From assembly GCF_018282095.1 (NCBI RefSeq), contig NZ_CP074126.1, positions 4,772,771-4,836,770 of the forward strand: a DNA stretch of 64,000 bases, in the 5' to 3' direction. Below, in pieces: positions 35,830-45,205 of the stretch. Each line of letters starts with the position of its first letter. The first letter of the stretch is position 1. The notes under the pieces were generated by a model, which was given only the letters and a program-made list of their open reading frames with translations, did no database searches and had not been told where the DNA came from. Made by a program: the position numbers and the translations under genes. The stretch is from Pseudovibrio brasiliensis. GTDB lineage: Bacteria > Pseudomonadota > Alphaproteobacteria > Rhizobiales > Stappiaceae.

Positions 35830-36715
35830 TTTTCAGCTCCATCGCACGGGCATAAATCGTTTTTCGATCCACCCCGGTTGCTTTGGAGACTTTCTTCGCT
35901 GCTGCGCTCACTGGCATTTCTTTCAATGCCTCCAGCAGCAGCACGTCTGCATCAACCTCGGTCAGTTCCTGCTCTTCAGGTGGTGAGACAAGAATAACAA
36001 TTTCTCCCTTGGGGCGATCCCCTGAGAAGAAATCACTCAGTTCTGCAAGGGTTCCTCGCTGAAAGGTCTCAAACCGCTTGGTCAGCTCTCGCGCCACAAC
36101 AGCCTGTCGCTTCCCAAGAATTTCATTCATATCAGCAAGCGAAGCCCCAACTCTGTGCGGGCTTTCATAAAACACCAGTGTTGCTGGAATATCCTTCAAT
36201 TCCTCAAGACGCTTCTTCCTGCCGTGGGTCTTGTTTGGCAGAAAACCGGCGAACAAAATCGTATCAGACGGCAGACCAGCTCCGACCAGACCACTCAGCA
36301 TGGCAGAGGCACCAGGGATGGGAACTACTTTGTGCCCCTGCTCAACCACGTCCCCCACAAGACGGAAGCCTGGATCGGAGATCAGCGGTGTCCCGGCATC
36401 CGAAACCAGAGCCACTGCACGACCCGCCTCAAGCGCTTCCATAATCTTCGGACGCTGCTTCTGGGCGTTGTGCTCGTGATAGGTCATCATCTGCGTGCGG
36501 ATGCCATAGCGTTGCAGCAAAACACCCGTCACGCGGGTATCTTCACAGGCAATAAGATCGCAGGCTGCAAGGGTTTCCAGCGCACGGATGGTGATGTCCT
36601 GCAGGTTGCCGATTGGCGTTGAGACGATGTGCAGGCCCGGTTCAATCCGTTTAGCGATTAGCGAATGCTCGCCTACGTAGTATTTCCGCTCAGATGCAGC
36701 TTCGGAATGATCCAT
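35795..36715 (-). CDS. rsmI: 16S rRNA (cytidine-1402-2'-O)-methyltransferase
   Basis: 306 residues from the ATG at 36715, with GAGG five bases upstream. The earlier in-frame start at 36772 lacks a ribosome-binding site. Family motifs are HIVSTPIGNLQDITIRAL, CEDTRVTGVLL, ALVSDAGTPLISDPGFRLV, PIPGASAML and LVFYESPHRV. RsmI methylates the ribose of C1402 in the decoding centre. It is divergent from the LpoA-like lipoprotein gene, as in many Proteobacteria. Confidence 0.96.
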   Translation of the reverse strand: MDHSEAASERKYYVGEHSLIAKRIEPGLHIVSTPIGNLQDITIRALETLAACDLIACEDTRVTGVLLQRYGIRTQMMTYHEHNAQKQRPKIMEALEAGRAVALVSDAGTPLISDPGFRLVGDVVEQGHKVVPIPGASAMLSGLVGAGLPSDTILFAGFLPNKTHGRKKRLEELKDIPATLVFYESPHRVGASLADMNEILGKRQAVVARELTKRFETFQRGTLAELSDFFSGDRPKGEIVILVSPPEEQELTEVDADVLLLEALKEMPVSAAAKKVSKATGVDRKTIYARAMELKNAGSAEDTESD

Positions 36716-37072
36716 GGTCGCCTCGTGAAAGCTCCAGAATGGAGCAAGTTTTGCACAGTAGAGAGTGCACATCTAACCAACAAACCGCAAAATGACTAAT
36801 TACAACGGGGAGTTTTTGACAGAATCCTTAAAAAAATCGCGGATTTCCTTGGGTTGAGGCTGTATTAACTGCGGTGGATCTGTAGAAATAAACCAAATGA
36901 CAGCCTCTCCCCGAAAAGTGGGAACCGGTTTTCGGGCAGGGATAGGCGCAAAACAATCGATTAGAGCTGAGTGCATGCGGGCATGCGGTGAACTCTAAAT
37001 GTAAATTGCCGGATTTCATTCCTTGTTAAACGAGGGATTGATTTTACGGCCTTCGGAATAGATGGGGCATCC
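36716..37072. other. Divergent region between rsmI and the LpoA-like gene
   Basis: About 360 bases without a gene. It contains the second copy of the palindromic repeat (36910-36936) and a GCATGCGGGCATGC stretch near 36974. No clear promoter hexamers could be picked. Confidence 0.5.
36910..36936. repeat. Palindromic repeat copy 2 (CCCGAAAA...TTTTCGGG)
   Basis: Arms CCCGAAAA and TTTTCGGG pair over 8 bp, with a further GG/CC inside. The sequence is nearly the same as at 21843-21875, sharing CCCGAAAAGTGG and GTTTTCGG. Confidence 0.7.
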
Positions 37073-38305
37073 ATGAGCTTAGGATCAGCCACACTGCGTG
37101 GAATGAGCTTCCGCAAACTTGTGACAGGGGCTGCACTTGGCATCTCGGTCCTGTTGGCTGGCTGTGTTAATTCACCTAACTTCTCATCGGTGAACACTCC
37201 TCTTCAGCCTGACTTGAACCCCAACGGACAGCCGCAATTGGTCTCTGGTCGTGCCATCGGCAATGGCTCCGTTCGTGTCGGACTGTTGTTGCCATACTCT
37301 GGCGAAGGCCAATCTGCCGTTTCCGTGGCAACCCTCTTTGAAAATTCTGCCAAGCTGGCATTGGAAGATTTTCAGGGCGCTGACATCCAGCTCCTCGTAA
37401 AAGACACCGGTGGCACCGCTGAAGGTGCAAGCATCGCAGCACAGCAGGCAATCAGCGAAGGTGCTGAGCTGCTGATCGGCCCGGTCTTCGCGCCAGCCGT
37501 TCAGGGTGCATCCGCAGTCGCACGTCGTTCTGGTGTTCCAATTGTTGCATTCTCCTCTGATACCAACGCAGCCAAGCCAGGCACATACTTGCTCAGCTAT
37601 CTGCCGGTTTCTGACGTAAATCGCATCGTTTCTTACGCAGCAGAGCAGGAACGCCGCTCCTACTCAGCCTTGCTTCCAAACAACGCATACGGCGCAGTTG
37701 CTGAAGCGGCCTTCCGTCAGGCAGTTGGGCAAACGAATGGCCGTATCATCACCATTGAGCGCTATATTCCGGGCAATGCCGAAGATATTCGTGCCCGTGT
37801 TGCCAGCCTGAGCCGCTCCATTTCTCAGGTGGACACTCTGTTTGTGCCTGAAGGCGGCGGTGTTCCTCCGTTCGTTGTTCAGGTGATGACCGAGATGGGC
37901 GCCAACCTTGGCGAAGTGAAGATGATCGGCAGTGGACAGTGGAACACGCCAGAAATCCTTCAGTCTCCAGTCATGGTCGGCAGCTGGTTCCCGGGTCCGG
38001 ATAACCAGAGCTTCGAGCGCCTCGCAACCCGTTACCGCGAAACCTATGGTTCTCAGCCACCGCGTAATGCGTCGCTGGCATATGATGCAACCATTCTGGC
38101 CGCCGGGCTGGTGCGTTCCGCTGGGCCGGATCGCTTCTCCGACCGCGTGCTGACAAACCGTGACGGCTTCCTCGGCATTGATGGCATCTTCCGCTTCCAG
38201 CAGGATGGCTTAAACAACCGTGGTTTGGCTGTTTACGCTGTGACCGGCAAGCGCGAAGCAGAGCCAATTGCTCCGGCGTCGCGCAGCTTTGCAAGCCAGT
38301 TCTAA
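37073..38305 (+). CDS. Penicillin-binding protein activator, LpoA-like lipoprotein
   Basis: 410 residues. A lipoprotein signal with lipobox LLAGC puts the acylated Cys at residue 31. The rest resembles type-1 periplasmic-binding folds of the LpoA/YraM group: VRVGLLLPYSGEGQSAVSVAT, ELLIGPVFAPAVQGAS, PIVAFSSDTNAAK and an ending with FLGIDGIFRFQQDGLNNRGL. In gamma-proteobacteria LpoA activates PBP1A from the outer membrane; a similar role with the PBP1A at 26.4 kb is inference. An alternative start is the ATG at 37103. The rsmI-yraN neighbourhood supports the call. Confidence 0.85.
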   Translation: MSLGSATLRGMSFRKLVTGAALGISVLLAGCVNSPNFSSVNTPLQPDLNPNGQPQLVSGRAIGNGSVRVGLLLPYSGEGQSAVSVATLFENSAKLALEDFQGADIQLLVKDTGGTAEGASIAAQQAISEGAELLIGPVFAPAVQGASAVARRSGVPIVAFSSDTNAAKPGTYLLSYLPVSDVNRIVSYAAEQERRSYSALLPNNAYGAVAEAAFRQAVGQTNGRIITIERYIPGNAEDIRARVASLSRSISQVDTLFVPEGGGVPPFVVQVMTEMGANLGEVKMIGSGQWNTPEILQSPVMVGSWFPGPDNQSFERLATRYRETYGSQPPRNASLAYDATILAAGLVRSAGPDRFSDRVLTNRDGFLGIDGIFRFQQDGLNNRGLAVYAVTGKREAEPIAPASRSFASQF

Positions 38306-38329
38306 GTTCCGCAAATTCTGATGTTAAAG

Positions 38330-38358
38330 AGCCTCGCTCATTTGAGCGGGGCTTTTTT
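38330..38358 (+). terminator. Terminator of the LpoA-like gene
   Basis: AGCCTCGCTCA pairs with TGAGCGGGGCT (one G-U), followed by a run of T. Confidence 0.85.
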
Positions 38359-38462
38359 ATTGGCATTTTCAGATCCTTCCAATTGTGCCGGTCCCGTTGG
38401 CTCTACGGTGATTACTATGGCTTAGGTTGAGTTCGTCTCACGCCGAACAAAGGCACACAGCG

Positions 38463-38828
38463 ATGCAGGAATTACGCTTTCATCATGTTGGCATCCCAAC
38501 CAGCGAAAAGCTGCCGGAAGCGAACCACAATGAAAAACTGAAGCTGACAGCCACCGGCTATTATGATGGCCCCTACGCCATCGAGTGGATGAACTTTGAC
38601 GATGACAATCCCCTTCCTGAAGTGATCAAAACAACGCCCCACGTTGCCTATGTGGTTGATGACCTGCACGAAGCCTTGAAGGGCAAAAATGTTGTTCTGC
38701 CGCCTCAAAGCCCGGCAGAGGGTGTCTGGGTTGCCTTCATTCAAGACGGTCGTAACCTCATTGAACTGATGCAATTTGATAGGCCCGAACAGGAAATCTG
38801 GCCCCATCCGGATAAGTTCAGGCTCTGA
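38463..38828 (+). CDS. VOC (glyoxalase/bleomycin-resistance) superfamily protein
   Basis: 121 residues from the ATG at 38463 with AAAGG upstream; the frame opens earlier at 38427 without a good site. It starts LRFHHVGIPTSEK and has a second half with HVAYVVDDLHEALKGKNVV and GVWVAFIQDGRNLIELMQF. This is the paired beta-alpha-beta-beta-beta pattern of the vicinal-oxygen-chelate fold, with likely metal ligands His (HHVG), His (HVAYV) and Glu (IELM). The substrate is unknown. It is a single gene between the LpoA-like gene and coaBC. Confidence 0.82.
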   Translation: MQELRFHHVGIPTSEKLPEANHNEKLKLTATGYYDGPYAIEWMNFDDDNPLPEVIKTTPHVAYVVDDLHEALKGKNVVLPPQSPAEGVWVAFIQDGRNLIELMQFDRPEQEIWPHPDKFRL

Positions 38829-38968
38829 TCTTGGATCTGCGCCACCGCGATTTACCCAATGGGACGAATAGCCTTTAGGAAACTAATGAAATCCGTAGGG
38901 AAAACGGATAGAACTAGCTCAGGAAATGAGTTGGTGGGTCTACGCCCGCGCAAAAGGTGGTTTTAATA

Positions 38969-40171
38969 ATGCTTTCAGACAAGCGCATTCTTCTCATCAT
39001 CACAGGCGGAATTGCGGCCTATAAATCGCTGGATCTGATCCGCCGCCTGCAGGAGCGTGGCGCAAAGGTTCGTGCGGTTCTCACCAATGGCGGTTCTCAG
39101 TTCATCACACCTCTCGCAGTTGGCGCCCTGACCGGCGACACCGTATTCACCGAGCTGTTTGACCGCGAAGCGGAGCATGATGTCGGCCACATTCGCCTTT
39201 CTCGTGAAGCTGACCTTGTGGTTGTTGCCCCGGCCACCGCAAACATCATGGCCAAGATGGCTCACGGATTGGCAGATGACCTGGCATCCTGCGTGCTTTT
39301 GGCAAACGACAAGCCGGTCCTCGTTGCCCCTGCCATGAACTCCAAAATGTGGAGCCACGCGGCAACCCAGCGCAACGTGGCGCAACTAAAAGCTGATGGC
39401 CTTCACTTCGTTGGCCCAAACGCGGGCGAAATGGCGGAAAAAGGCGAAGCAGGCTATGGCCGCATGTCAGAGCCGCTGGAAATCGTAGCTGCGATTGAAG
39501 ACCTCCTTTCTCCCAAAGACCTGCCTTTGAAGGGCAAGCGTATCGTCATTACAGCTGGCCCAACGCATGAGCCGATTGATCCGGTGCGTTACATCGCCAA
39601 CCGCTCCTCCGGCAAGCAAGGCTATGCCATTGCAGAAGCCGCTGCCGAAGCTGGGGCGCAGGTGACACTGGTTTCCGGGCCTACAATTCTGGCGGACCCG
39701 AAGGGGGTGGAGACCATCCGCGTTGAATCCGCAAACGCCATGCTGGCCGCTGTTGAGTGTGCCCTCCCCGCTGACATCGCGATTATGGCAGCTGCCGTTG
39801 CTGACTGGCGCGTGGCGCATGACAGTAACCAGAAAATCAAAAAGGATGGCAGCGGATTACCGCCAGCGCTCAACCTTGTTGAAAATCCGGACATCCTGAA
39901 AACAGTAGGCCACCTACAGGATAAACGCCCGAAACTGGTTGTTGGTTTTGCTGCCGAAACAAACGATCTAATAGACAATGCGCGCGGAAAGCTGGAGCGC
40001 AAAGGCGCTGACTTGATTGTAGCAAACGATGTCAGCCCCGAGAATAACGTGATGGGTGGTGACAACAACACGGTGCGGCTTGTGACCCATAACGGCGTCG
40101 AGGATTGGCCGAAAATGGGTAAGGACGAAGTGGCACGCCAGCTCGTCCAGAAGATCGCAGAGCTTTCCTAA
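38969..40171 (+). CDS. coaBC: Bifunctional phosphopantothenoylcysteine decarboxylase/phosphopantothenate-cysteine ligase
   Basis: 400 residues from the ATG at 38969 with AGGTGG eight bases upstream. It carries out two middle steps of coenzyme A synthesis. The N-terminal flavoprotein CoaC half has ITGGIAAYKSLDLIRRL, VVAPATANIMAKMAHGLADD and VAPAMNSKMW (PAMN). The CoaB half, from about residue 185, has ITAGPTHEPIDPVRYIANRSS, followed by the GKQG loop and MAAAVADWR. Length and order are standard. Confidence 0.96.
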   Translation: MLSDKRILLIITGGIAAYKSLDLIRRLQERGAKVRAVLTNGGSQFITPLAVGALTGDTVFTELFDREAEHDVGHIRLSREADLVVVAPATANIMAKMAHGLADDLASCVLLANDKPVLVAPAMNSKMWSHAATQRNVAQLKADGLHFVGPNAGEMAEKGEAGYGRMSEPLEIVAAIEDLLSPKDLPLKGKRIVITAGPTHEPIDPVRYIANRSSGKQGYAIAEAAAEAGAQVTLVSGPTILADPKGVETIRVESANAMLAAVECALPADIAIMAAAVADWRVAHDSNQKIKKDGSGLPPALNLVENPDILKTVGHLQDKRPKLVVGFAAETNDLIDNARGKLERKGADLIVANDVSPENNVMGGDNNTVRLVTHNGVEDWPKMGKDEVARQLVQKIAELS

Positions 40172-40195
40172 GAGCCCAGCGACTGAAATGATTTG

Positions 40196-40227
40196 CAAAA
40201 GGCCGGTGCAAATGTACCGGCCTTTTG
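40196..40227. terminator. Bidirectional terminator between coaBC and the GMC gene
   Basis: A perfect 12-bp stem CAAAAGGCCGGT/ACCGGCCTTTTG with an 8-base loop gives a T-run on both strands. It serves the convergent genes on each side. Confidence 0.88.
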
Positions 40228-40231
40228 CTGT

Positions 40232-41878
40232 TTAAGCAGATACCTGCTCGGTTTCGCGCGCAACACCAAGTGGCTGTTTGCCCAGGATCATGTCGGATGC
40301 CTTCTCGGCAATCATGATTGTTGGCGCATTGGTGTTGCCGGAGATCAGGGAAGGCATGACAGAAGCATCAATCACGCGAAGCCCCTCAACCCCATGCACT
40401 TTAAGGTCAGGCCCAACCACGGACATCTCGTCCGTGCCCATCTTGCAAGTGCCAACAGGGTGATAGATCGTCTCGGCCCGCTCCCGCACCGCCTGTTTGA
40501 TGCTGTGCTCGTCGCGGCCAAAATCGTGGATCATGTCCTCCCGGTATTCTGAGAGCTCGGGCCCTTCCAGAATGTCCCGCGTCATGCGAATGCCCTTTAC
40601 CAGAACATCCAGATCTTCCTGATCTGTCAGATACTTCGGATCAATCCGTGGTGCGTCCATAGGATCGGCTGAGTTCAGCCCCACTTCACCCGTTGATTTC
40701 GGACGCAAAACGCAAACGTGGCAGCCAAATCCGTAACCGCCATAGAGCTTGCGGCCATGATCATCGATGATGGAGATGACAAAATGCAGCTGAACGTCTG
40801 GGCGATCCAGTTCTGGACTGGTTTTCAGGAATGCGCCACCCTCAGCCGCAGGCGAGGCAATCATACCCGACCCATCTTTCCGCCAGCGCATAATCTCCTT
40901 AAACAGCTGAATCCCCGGCTTCAGGCCCAACCCCAGCATATCAGTTTTGTTGGAGCGATAGCTGATGGTGTAATCCAGATGGTCCTGCAGGTTCTTGCCC
41001 ACACCCAGAAGGTCATGCAGCACCGGAATGTTGTGTTTCGCCAGCTCATCAGCAGGCCCAATGCCAGAGAGCATGAGCAACTGAGGCGATTGAAAAGCGC
41101 CCGCAGAAACAATCGTTTCCCGCTTCGCCTTCACCACCGCCAACTTACGTTTCTGCTTATACTCAACGCCAATGGCCTTCTTGCCCTCAAACAACACCCT
41201 CGTGCTGCGAGCATGAGTGATGACGGTTAGGTTTGGCCGGTCCATGACAGGATGAAGATAGGCCGCTGCCGCTGAGCAACGCTCGCCTTTCTTGTCGTCC
41301 TGATGGAACTGCGTGACCTGATAGAGGCCGACGCCTTCCTGATCACCGCTGTTAAAGTCGTTGTTCCGTTTGATTTGCCGCCCTTCGGCAGCAGCAAGAA
41401 AGGCGTGAGAGATTGGCAGAGGGGAGCGTTGCTCGGAGACCTGCAAAGGTCCGTCAGCCCCATGCATGGAGCTTTCGCCGCGTTGATTACTCTCCGACTT
41501 TTTGAAGTAAGGCAGCACTTCATCAAATGACCAGCCATCCGCACCTTGTTCGACCCAGCCGTCGTAGTCTTCTTTTTGGCCGCGAATATAAAGCTGCGCA
41601 TTGATCGCGCTGGAACCGCCCAGCGCCTTGCCGCGCGGATGAAAGGTTGTCCGGTTGTTCAACTCGGTCTGCGCAACAGAGTCGAAAGCCCAGTTGTTGA
41701 TTGCAAACGGCTTTGCCGAAACCATTGCCGCGATACCAAGCGGAGCGCGTACCAGAACGGACTTACCCTCTCCACCAGCCTCCAGCAGGCAAACAGAAAT
41801 TGAAGGGTCTTCAGAAAGGCGAGCTGCTAGCACGCATCCCGCCGAGCCACCTCCAACAATCACATAATCAAAATCCAT
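40232..41878 (-). CDS. GMC family FAD oxidoreductase (choline/alcohol dehydrogenase-like)
   Basis: 548 residues from the ATG at 41878, with GGAGGGG upstream. The N-terminal FAD motif is [17 protein letters not shown]. The GMC signatures are [20 protein letters not shown] and [16 protein letters not shown], and the active-site region near the C-terminus is [10 protein letters not shown], with a second conserved segment [17 protein letters not shown]. It resembles BetA-type choline dehydrogenases and alkanol dehydrogenases. betB, betI and choline transport genes are absent, so the substrate stays open. Confidence 0.9.
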   Translation of the reverse strand: MDFDYVIVGGGSAGCVLAARLSEDPSISVCLLEAGGEGKSVLVRAPLGIAAMVSAKPFAINNWAFDSVAQTELNNRTTFHPRGKALGGSSAINAQLYIRGQKEDYDGWVEQGADGWSFDEVLPYFKKSESNQRGESSMHGADGPLQVSEQRSPLPISHAFLAAAEGRQIKRNNDFNSGDQEGVGLYQVTQFHQDDKKGERCSAAAAYLHPVMDRPNLTVITHARSTRVLFEGKKAIGVEYKQKRKLAVVKAKRETIVSAGAFQSPQLLMLSGIGPADELAKHNIPVLHDLLGVGKNLQDHLDYTISYRSNKTDMLGLGLKPGIQLFKEIMRWRKDGSGMIASPAAEGGAFLKTSPELDRPDVQLHFVISIIDDHGRKLYGGYGFGCHVCVLRPKSTGEVGLNSADPMDAPRIDPKYLTDQEDLDVLVKGIRMTRDILEGPELSEYREDMIHDFGRDEHSIKQAVRERAETIYHPVGTCKMGTDEMSVVGPDLKVHGVEGLRVIDASVMPSLISGNTNAPTIMIAEKASDMILGKQPLGVARETEQVSA

Positions 41879-42185
41879 TGTGCCCCTCCCCAGAAACAAA
41901 AGCACACTCCCGAAAGCCCTCTCCTCTTTCGAAAATGCAGCAGCAAAAACTGTCTTTGGCGTATTCCTGAGAAGTTCTCCCGGTTCTCAGTTTAGAACAC
42001 GCCTCAAAACAAGAGCTTTGCACTCGCCTGAATACGGCGAGCTGTTTTATGGTCTGATGTTAGTGAGCCTTTCCCTAAACGGAAACCTGAACATTCTGGT
42101 GAGTATGTAAGGCCTGTAACTTCTCGTAGTGTATTCGCCGAAAAACTCATTTAAGTGCAGGGGCTTGCTGAGTTTCTTCCCCAGC
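41879..42185. other. Gene-free stretch between GMC gene and mmcB
   Basis: About 300 bases without a convincing gene. It includes the inverted repeat at 41967-41990. The mmcB 3' end abuts it without an obvious terminator. Confidence 0.5.
41967..41990. promoter_or_regulatory. Inverted repeat upstream of the GMC gene
   Basis: CTGAGAA and TTCTCAG form a perfect 7-bp inverted repeat with a 10-base spacer, 89 bases before the GMC start. It could be an operator. Confidence 0.4.
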
Positions 42186-42686
42186 TTATCCCCGCCGCAG
42201 GTTTCTCTGGTTCGGATCGGTCAAATCATGCAGCCGATTTGCAGCAGCTTGCGCAAATCGCAAAATCACGGCTTTGCGGGTGGCCGCTGAAAGCTTGTGC
42301 TCCGGCGCTTCGCGGATAATCTCGGCCATATAATCATCCGCCAGAATGAACCCGGTCTCCTCCGGAAAGATCTCCTGCGGAACATCAGGGCTGGTCGCAA
42401 AAAACAGGCGATCGCAGTAATCGCAATACTCATGCCATTTGTTGTCGGCTTTGAAGTCCTCGATGGATGACTTGATCTCGATGATCCAGATCTCGGACTT
42501 CTTGCCAAGCACCACCAGATCAGCCCGCCGTCCCGATGCAAGCGTGACCTCAGGAAGGCTCGTAAGACCCAGAACGCGCAAATACCGCTGCACCCCTCGC
42601 TGGATTTTCAATGCGCGGTCAGACTGACGACCATCGACAAGAGGATCATCAAGTTGAACGCGATTTGAGCCCTTCACAAATTCCAT
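42186..42686 (-). CDS. mmcB: MmcB family DNA repair protein
   Basis: 166 residues. MmcB (DUF2266/PD-(D/E)XK-like) is a SOS-regulated protein in alphaproteobacteria, linked in Caulobacter to mitomycin C resistance. The nuclease-like core reads ASGRRADLVVLGKKSEIWIIEIKSS (shown in parts: RRADLVVL, IWIIEIKSS), the D...ExK layout. Then come CDYCDRLFFAT and ETGFILAD. A perfect GTTC-N7-GTTC LexA site overlaps its ribosome-binding site, which agrees with SOS control. Confidence 0.88.
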   Translation of the reverse strand: MEFVKGSNRVQLDDPLVDGRQSDRALKIQRGVQRYLRVLGLTSLPEVTLASGRRADLVVLGKKSEIWIIEIKSSIEDFKADNKWHEYCDYCDRLFFATSPDVPQEIFPEETGFILADDYMAEIIREAPEHKLSAATRKAVILRFAQAAANRLHDLTDPNQRNLRRG

Positions 42687-42692
42687 GAAATC

Positions 42693-42707
42693 GTTCCTAT
42701 TTTGTTC
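42693..42707 (-). promoter_or_regulatory. SOS box (LexA site) of mmcB
   Basis: GTTC-CTATTTT-GTTC on the plus strand, a full match to the alphaproteobacterial LexA consensus GTTC-N7-GTTC. It lies 7-21 bases upstream of the mmcB start and includes the AGGAAC ribosome-binding site. Confidence 0.8.
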
Positions 42708-42760
42708 TTTGTGATATTAGCAAGCTATCAGACAAATTCAATCGGAGATTAGAGGGATCT

Positions 42761-43831
42761 TTAATAAGGGGCTGGCAGTGGGATATCCAACTGACTCGCT
42801 AATTCTCGCATAGCTTCGTCAACCGGGAACAACCTGATACAGTCTGCTAGAGCATCACGAGCTTCCGATGCTTGTCCGACTTGCAGATACAGCTCCGCAG
42901 CCCGCATCAAAAACATCTTCCGCCAGCGCTTGGGAGCCGTCCTCATCACCGCATCTTCGTGAACGGTCGTATGCCACTCCCGAAGCAGCTCCGCTCCATC
43001 ATAGGGCTTCCCAAGCAAAGCAAACTGCTCTGCCTCAAGCAGCCCATAGCCCGGATTACTCCGCAATGCTTCTGAGACTTCCAAAGCAGGAACCTCACCA
43101 CATGCCAATGCATGTCCCAGCCGAGCAAATGCCTCACAATCTGTAAAGCTTTGCGAATACAGCAGGTTCTTATCCGCAAGAAGCTCAGCCATGTCCCGCT
43201 GGAACGTTTTGATCAGCTGGCGAATGGTGTTGAGCGTATAAAGCTGGTCATGCAGCGCATGCGGCCCGGCAATCCCATAACAGTTCAGGTTTTCGCTCTC
43301 AGAAAGGCGTTGAACTACAAGGTAACCGCAGGTATCGACCCAATCAAACAACCCGAACAGCAGATGTACCGGATGCCTCAGATCTCCTGCCAAGCGATCC
43401 AGCAACTCCAGCTTATCCGGTGCAGGCCGCGCCAGATACTCAGCGCTCTTCGTGCCTGCTGTGCCCAGTTCCAGCTCAGGCGAAAAGGCATAGATCTCGC
43501 CGTCTTGCCGGCGCAGACCCGTGATCAGCGCTCCATAAGCCCCCATGGAAGCGCCGTAATAGATGATCCGTTCAGGTTGCTCCTGAGCGATAGCAAGATC
43601 GATCGCCTGATCAATCTCTCGCTCCGCATCAAGGTACCATTGTGAGACGGTATCATTCAGAAAAACACAGGCATGCTGCGTCTTGATAAACAATCGCTCC
43701 AGCCCGAACTTGCCGGAGGGAATGCGAACCTGCGAGAACACCACCACCAGCACACCGCTGCGGCCACCGGATTGGAGTTTCACCTCCAACCCGCGTGAAG
43801 ACACACCTGGTCGCTCAGCTAAATCCAGCAT
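42761..43831 (-). CDS. Unrecognised alpha/beta hydrolase-like protein with helical C-terminus
   Basis: 356 residues; I cannot place it in a named family. The N-terminal ~210 residues look like an alpha/beta hydrolase: a nucleophile elbow YYGASMGAYGALITG (Ser about residue 95), a later FGLFDWVDT that could hold the acid, and GIAGPHALHDQLY that could hold the His. The C-terminal ~140 residues are helical, with repeat-like stretches (MRAAELYLQVGQASEARDAL) resembling TPR units. It starts 12 bases after the rhlE stop and is probably cotranscribed with it. No signal peptide is seen. Confidence 0.7.
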   Translation of the reverse strand: MLDLAERPGVSSRGLEVKLQSGGRSGVLVVVFSQVRIPSGKFGLERLFIKTQHACVFLNDTVSQWYLDAEREIDQAIDLAIAQEQPERIIYYGASMGAYGALITGLRRQDGEIYAFSPELELGTAGTKSAEYLARPAPDKLELLDRLAGDLRHPVHLLFGLFDWVDTCGYLVVQRLSESENLNCYGIAGPHALHDQLYTLNTIRQLIKTFQRDMAELLADKNLLYSQSFTDCEAFARLGHALACGEVPALEVSEALRSNPGYGLLEAEQFALLGKPYDGAELLREWHTTVHEDAVMRTAPKRWRKMFLMRAAELYLQVGQASEARDALADCIRLFPVDEAMRELASQLDIPLPAPY

Positions 43832-43843
43832 CAGCGAATGGGC

Positions 43844-45205
43844 TTAGGGCTTCTTGCGCTTCAGGTAACCACCAGTGTCACCAGCCGGTGCAGATGCGTT
43901 GTCGGAAGATTTGCTCGGTGAACGACGAGGAGAAGATTTCTTGCCTGTAGGTTTGCCTTTCGGCTTCTGCGCAAACTTGCCATTGCCCGGTCCTTTGCGA
44001 GGGCCGCTACCCTTCGCTCGCTTACCAGCCACCTGCGCATTGCTGCGCGCGCTTTTCGGCTCACGATCGGACGGGAAGAAGGTGAAACCATCCATCTCCG
44101 CGATCTTCTTGCCAATCAGCTTCTGAATGGCACGCAGCATGCCGCGATCTTCCGGCAAACAGAAGGTGATCGCCGTTCCGCTCTTACCCGCACGCGCTGT
44201 ACGGCCAATACGGTGAACGTAGTTCTCCGTCGCGTTCGGCATATCGAAGTTGATCACGTGAGAAATGTCGGAAACATCAATCCCGCGAGCTGCAACATCG
44301 GTTGCCACAAGGGTTTTCAGCTTACCACGCTTGAACTTGTCCAGCGTCTTCTGGCGCTCTGCCTGAGACATGTCGCCATGGATCGCCTCAGCAGGCACAT
44401 CCTCTGCATTCAGGCGGGCAGCAAGACGGGCACTGCCCTTCTTAGTCAGAGTAAACACCAGCGCGCGCTCGCACTCGTCTTTCTCCAGAAGCTCTTTGAG
44501 CAGCGGGAACTTGGCGTCTTTCTCCAGATGCGCAATCTGCTGCGTCACTGTCTCAACCGTGGTCGCAGGTGGAGCGGTGCTCACCTCAACCGGGTTGGTC
44601 AAAAAGCGTTCTGACAAATCGCGGATCTCGCGCGGCATGGTCGCTGAGAAAAACAGGGTCTGACGTTTCTTAGGCAGCAGATAAGCGATCTCTTCCAGCT
44701 CTGCGATAAAGCCAAGATCCAGCATCTGGTCCGCTTCATCCAGAACGAAGATTTCCAGTTCATCAAAGCTCACACCGTTCTTGCGGTGCAGATCCAGCAA
44801 GCGGCCAGGCGTTGCCACCAGCACATCCAGACCACGCTGTAACGCGCGGAACTGCGGAGGAAACGGCACGCCGCCCACAACACAGCTGGTGTACATCTTG
44901 GTGCGGCCCGCATAGGCCTTGATGTTCTTGGTGATCTGATCCGCCAGCTCGCGGGTCGGCGTCAGAATAAGGCTGCGCACGCTTTTCGGCGCAGCGCGAT
45001 ACCGGCTCTCAAGCAAGCGCTGAAGAAGCGGCACTGCGAAAGCGGCGGTTTTACCCGTTCCGGTCTGAGCAAGGCCAAGCAGGTCCTTGCCATCCAGAAT
45101 GTACGGAATTGCGTTTTCCTGAATAGGTGTTGGCTCGCTATAGCCTTTAGATTTCAGGGCGATCTGAAATGGTTTTGCAACACCAAGTTTGTCAAAGTCG
45201 GTCAA
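43844..45205 (-). CDS. rhlE: DEAD-box ATP-dependent RNA helicase, RhlE type
   Basis: 453 residues. All helicase motifs are visible: Q motif PTPIQENAIPY, Walker A AQTGTGKTAAF, PTRELADQI, TPGRLLDLH, DEAD (LDEADQML), SAT, ALVFTLTKKGS, VATDVAARGIDVS and HRIGRTARAG. The C-terminal ~75 residues are a Lys/Arg/Ser/Pro-rich tail that probably binds RNA. RhlE-type helicases act in ribosome assembly and mRNA decay. The downstream hydrolase-like gene follows after 12 bases. Confidence 0.92.
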   Translation of the reverse strand: MTDFDKLGVAKPFQIALKSKGYSEPTPIQENAIPYILDGKDLLGLAQTGTGKTAAFAVPLLQRLLESRYRAAPKSVRSLILTPTRELADQITKNIKAYAGRTKMYTSCVVGGVPFPPQFRALQRGLDVLVATPGRLLDLHRKNGVSFDELEIFVLDEADQMLDLGFIAELEEIAYLLPKKRQTLFFSATMPREIRDLSERFLTNPVEVSTAPPATTVETVTQQIAHLEKDAKFPLLKELLEKDECERALVFTLTKKGSARLAARLNAEDVPAEAIHGDMSQAERQKTLDKFKRGKLKTLVATDVAARGIDVSDISHVINFDMPNATENYVHRIGRTARAGKSGTAITFCLPEDRGMLRAIQKLIGKKIAEMDGFTFFPSDREPKSARSNAQVAGKRAKGSGPRKGPGNGKFAQKPKGKPTGKKSSPRRSPSKSSDNASAPAGDTGGYLKRKKP

